DNA of 64,000 nucleotides from a virus: positions 24,724-88,723 of the IMG/VR virus record IMGVR_UViG_3300038461_000101, one strand, 5' to 3'. The notes beneath the pieces were generated by a model. It was not told the DNA's origin. It searched no databases and saw nothing but the letters and a program-made list of their open reading frames with translations. The number at the start of each line of letters is the position of its first letter. Position 1 is the first letter of the stretch. This document shows positions 61,737 to 64,000 of this stretch, piece after piece. The position numbers and the translations under genes were made by a program.

Positions 61737-61953
61737 TTGCAATTATTCGTTCCATTCATTGATTTTGTGCTAGAATCACCTGTATTCAGCCAGGATTTGC
61801 GATAGATGTACGTCAGATGAGATGCGGTATGCCAATCCATAGCTCGTACACGAGTGAAATACCTAATTGGGCCCCTCGTCGGGTCGTTTTCTGTGCTTGC
61901 GCTCTCTCTTGGGCGTGAGCATTGCCTTATATACGCTCCTGGAGGTGCGTGTC
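61737..61953 (+). promoter_or_regulatory. Gene-free gap with candidate extended -10 promoter
   Basis: TGTGCTAGAAT near 61767-61777 is an extended -10-like element without a clear -35. A small palindrome CTCGTACACGAG follows at 61844. RBS GGAGGTG precedes the next gene. Nothing else seen. Confidence 0.35.
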
Positions 61954-62136
61954 ATGCCTAAGATGTCTATTACCCTGAGTGAGAATGACTTGCGAGCCTT
62001 ACTTGTTGAGTTCTATCTCTATGGAAGGCGTGAGCATCACTACGATAAGCCTCACGATAACGCCATTGACCATGCAGATGGCTGGATTGCGGCTCATGAA
62101 GCAGACTTCCAATTGGAAAAACAGCCAGTCGGGTGA
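61954..62136 (+). CDS. Hypothetical protein, 60 aa
   Basis: ATG 61954, RBS GGAGGTG. His/Asp-rich (REHHYDKPHDNAIDHADGW). Its last codons contain palindrome copy 9. Confidence 0.6.
   Translation: MPKMSITLSENDLRALLVEFYLYGRREHHYDKPHDNAIDHADGWIAAHEADFQLEKQPVG
62107..62118. repeat. TTCCAATTGGAA palindrome, copy 9
   Basis: Read as Phe-Gln-Leu-Glu at the end of the 60-residue gene, 23 bp upstream of the next start. Confidence 0.9.
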
Positions 62137-62140
62137 TGAA

Positions 62141-62434
62141 ATGCCTAACACAGACGATGCTGCAACCCTTGAAACTCGTCTTCGGACGATGTTTTTGACC
62201 TTTCTCAGCCTATCTGCTGACCTTACACTGCCTATTGAGTATCGTACCATCAAGAAAGTGGATACCGTAGAGCATACTGTAATGACAGAAGGTGGCGAAG
62301 TCTACTGTTTGCGCCTTTCTGACCAGTCCTGGGAGCTTGTAGGAGTGGATGTGAGCGAGTTCTTCACTCATAGAGAGCCCCATAACGGTCAATCTGATGA
62401 TCCAAGTGAAGGAGATCCCCTAGATGTCTCATAA
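62141..62434 (+). CDS. Hypothetical protein, 97 aa
   Basis: ATG 62141 with only a weak GGGTGATG upstream. Acidic, ends DDPSEGDPLDVS. Overlaps the next gene by 11 nt. Unknown. Confidence 0.6.
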   Translation: MPNTDDAATLETRLRTMFLTFLSLSADLTLPIEYRTIKKVDTVEHTVMTEGGEVYCLRLSDQSWELVGVDVSEFFTHREPHNGQSDDPSEGDPLDVS

Positions 62435-62780
62435 GGGATGGGAGTGGCTCAAAAGCTGGCTTACAAGTCGGGCACATGGTAATACCCCGGCTACGCCTGT
62501 ATCGGGTGTAAAGCCTATGGACATATCTGCCTATGATGGTTCTATTCCCCCTATGGATGGAGATAGTAAGCATGGGTATGTATGGGAGTTTACGCCTATT
62601 GAAGGGAGTGATATGCTGGAGATAAGGCATATGGGAAAAGGAGAATATGCGGTCTATGTGTTTGGAGTAAAAGTACCTGATGTCATGATATTGGGTGTTT
62701 CGCCTGATATGTCTTCGAATGGATACCATGCTGAAAGAAAGAATGTAGAGATCAATTTTCCGAAGGAGATGAAAATATGA
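62424..62780 (+). CDS. Hypothetical protein, 118 aa
   Basis: Starts GAAGGAG-ATCCCCTAG-ATG. N-terminal Trp-rich GWEWLKSWL helix, then beta strands (YAVYVFGVKVPDVMILGVSP). Overlaps the next start by 4 nt. Unknown. Confidence 0.6.
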   Translation: MSHKGWEWLKSWLTSRAHGNTPATPVSGVKPMDISAYDGSIPPMDGDSKHGYVWEFTPIEGSDMLEIRHMGKGEYAVYVFGVKVPDVMILGVSPDMSSNGYHAERKNVEINFPKEMKI

Positions 62781-62956
62781 GCCCTGATTTCATGAAAGCC
62801 TATGTAATATCAAAGTATGAAGAAGTCAAAAATGAGAAACTGGTCGATGGAGTACCCTGGAAATGGATCCTTATCTTTTCCATTGTGCTCATCTTTTGCT
62901 TGGGAATCATTGCCATTGAAGTAACCGTATTTCTGCACAATCAAGGTATACAGTGA
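62777..62956 (+). CDS. 59-aa single-span membrane protein
   Basis: ATG inside the ATGA overlap, RBS AAGGAGATG. Charged N-terminal 30 residues then WKWILIFSIVLIFCLGIIAI, a transmembrane segment. Its TGA overlaps the GTG of the next gene. Confidence 0.6.
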   Translation: MSPDFMKAYVISKYEEVKNEKLVDGVPWKWILIFSIVLIFCLGIIAIEVTVFLHNQGIQ

Positions 62957-63213
62957 AGAGAACACGGCCAAACCGCAATGCTCCAGCCCATTCCGGGCTG
63001 TCATATCCCAAAGAACAACGAATTTGGAAGAGATTCAGCGATGGGCAGCTTTACGTTACCTTTGCTGTTTCAACTGCACAAATTCGACTGGTCAAGCTGG
63101 AAGATAACCATATTGTGGCTGAGTCCCTGGATATTCATGGCCTGGAAGAGTTCTACAAGCAGTTTACCTATTGGGGAAGGGTAGAAGATGAACCGACTTC
63201 TCCAGCTATATAA
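62953..63213 (+). CDS. Hypothetical protein, 86 aa
   Basis: GTG start coupled to the upstream TGA. Basic N-terminus (KRTRPNRNAPAH) then a small beta region. Overlaps the next gene by 26 nt. Confidence 0.55.
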   Translation: MKRTRPNRNAPAHSGLSYPKEQRIWKRFSDGQLYVTFAVSTAQIRLVKLEDNHIVAESLDIHGLEEFYKQFTYWGRVEDEPTSPAI

Positions 63214-63514
63214 GGATGATGTAGCCCTGATGCTTGACCTGCTTAATGCAGGATGGGACTTTGCTTGCCCGGACGGATGCAATGAAACCTTTCTGGTAAT
63301 CAAGCAGCATGTCAAGTATCCGATGGGGGAAGGTGAGATCAGTTATCTACCCCATGAGCACAGTTTGAAAGGTGGTATTGGCAATCTTCGAAGTGGTGAT
63401 GCCTCCAATGGTTGGATGGCAAGCACTGAAGAGGACTTCATAACACCTGAAAATGCACTTATTCTTCTGAATAAGCGGTTATCTGAAATACTCACAGGAG
63501 GTGAAAAGAAATGA
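63188..63514 (+). CDS. Hypothetical protein, 108 aa
   Basis: RBS GAAGGGTAG. Helical N-terminus (LLQLYKDDVALMLDLLNAG) and CPDGC. Overlaps next gene by 4 nt. Unknown. Confidence 0.58.
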   Translation: MNRLLQLYKDDVALMLDLLNAGWDFACPDGCNETFLVIKQHVKYPMGEGEISYLPHEHSLKGGIGNLRSGDASNGWMASTEEDFITPENALILLNKRLSEILTGGEKK

Positions 63515-63936
63515 CCCCAAGAGAAGAGTTCTTACATGACCTTGCATTGGTATTCAAGAAACATCATATCGTGATCGACAGCGATTCCCAATATGATGGT
63601 GAAGATAACAAATGTGGTGATGAATATACTTTGAAGGGTCCTGGCTTTGAAGTAAATTTGACCGAAATTGACGATTTCTTTGTGGTGAAATGGGCTGGAA
63701 AAGTGTCAGAACCTTCCAAAAACTTCCAAAATGTCAAATTGGCCTCTGATTTCATCTGGCAGGCTTTGCTGTATGTAACTGACATTACTGAGAGACGTGA
63801 ACTCAATGAATTGCCAGTTCCTGTAGCCCAATGGCTTGTTTCTATCCTTACTCACAATGTTCCAGAACAAACCATTGCTGCTGAATTGAGAATAGCTCTC
63901 TTGGAAGGAGGCAATCATGTCGAAGAACCGAAATAA
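63511..63936 (+). CDS. Hypothetical protein, 141 aa
   Basis: RBS AGGAGGTG. Acidic alpha/beta protein (FEVNLTEIDDFFVVKWAGKV). Overlaps the next gene by 20 nt. Unknown. Confidence 0.6.
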   Translation: MTPREEFLHDLALVFKKHHIVIDSDSQYDGEDNKCGDEYTLKGPGFEVNLTEIDDFFVVKWAGKVSEPSKNFQNVKLASDFIWQALLYVTDITERRELNELPVPVAQWLVSILTHNVPEQTIAAELRIALLEGGNHVEEPK

Positions 63937-64000
63937 TGTAGGCCAGGGCTTTGTTGAGTTCTTGGTGCTCTTTGCCCTATTTGTGGTCGTGGTAGGAGCA
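63917..64000 (+). CDS. Pilin-like membrane protein, 3' end cut by window
   Basis: ATG 63917 with GGAGG upstream. The visible 28 residues read a short charged leader, then GQGFVEFLVLFALFVVVV, which resembles the class III (Flp/TadE) prepilin start G-Q-G-x-x-E-F followed by a hydrophobic helix. Too little is visible to decide if it is a pilin or an ordinary membrane anchor. Confidence 0.45.
   Translation, partial: MSKNRNNVGQGFVEFLVLFALFVVVVGA

Noticed and set aside
60686-61840. 384-codon open frame on the minus strand
   Set aside because: It is antisense to a gene with strong RBS, terminator and codon bias; it has no RBS and unlikely composition.
1-64000. CRISPR array, insertion sequence or integrase/att site
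   Set aside because: No regularly spaced repeats, transposase or recombinase motif was found on either strand.

Overview
The window is a piece of a tailed double-stranded DNA phage genome (Caudoviricetes). Portal, large terminase, scaffold, major capsid protein, a tail tube protein and a single 3466-residue tape-measure protein with no sheath gene point to siphovirus morphology. Both ends cut through genes, so the genome is larger than this window. Base composition is moderate (mid-40s % GC by eye), genes are tightly packed with many ATGA or TGATG overlaps, and ribosome binding sites are strong AGGAGG types, so the host is a bacterium with ordinary initiation. The host cannot be named from the sequence. 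A collagen-like fibre, GH25 endolysin, many zinc-ribbon proteins and several glycosyltransferases are present; no integrase, repressor of a known family, CRISPR array or insertion sequence was seen.

Layout. (1) 1-13372, plus strand: a glycosyltransferase fragment, an orphan cytosine-5 DNA methyltransferase, a DnaC-like loader and a DnaB-like helicase, a winged-helix protein, an HNH-like protein, membrane proteins, a Rad52-like annealing protein, a radical SAM enzyme and many small unknowns. It ends at a 319-nt element closed by a perfect 20-bp inverted repeat (13376-13694), a candidate structured RNA, and a strong terminator that works in both directions (13707-13732). (2) 56770-13760, minus strand, read right to left: small genes and a PD-(D/E)XK-like protein, then a glycosylation cassette (GT17, methyltransferases and GT8-like enzymes, 50-53.6 kb), TerL, portal, scaffold, capsid, connector, tail tube, frameshifted tail chaperones, the tape measure carrying a 146-residue intein, minor tail proteins, a collagen-like fibre that continues into a LamG-like domain in the -1 frame, a GT4 glycosyltransferase, a repeat fibre, a cysteine peptidase, the GH25 endolysin and two holin-like proteins. 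(3) 57179-64000, plus strand: small early-type genes separated by strong hairpin leaders and terminators, one tRNA-Arg(UCU), a gene with more GC-rich codons, and a pilin-like N-terminus at the right edge. Blocks 2 and 3 diverge from a control region at 56.8-57.2 kb containing TATACCCC boxes and a train of hairpins.

The most unusual signal is a perfect 12-bp palindrome, TTCCAATTGGAA, found nine times (5781, 10787, 18440, 25463, 34678, 44988, 54179, 59285, 62107) at spacings of about 3-10 kb. Five copies lie inside genes and are read in different codon frames, so selection appears to act on the DNA and not the protein. It could be a stoperator-like, partition or DNA-organising site. Other points worth a second look are the 13.4-kb RNA candidate, the tape-measure intein, the fibre frameshift and the hairpin-rich early control region.
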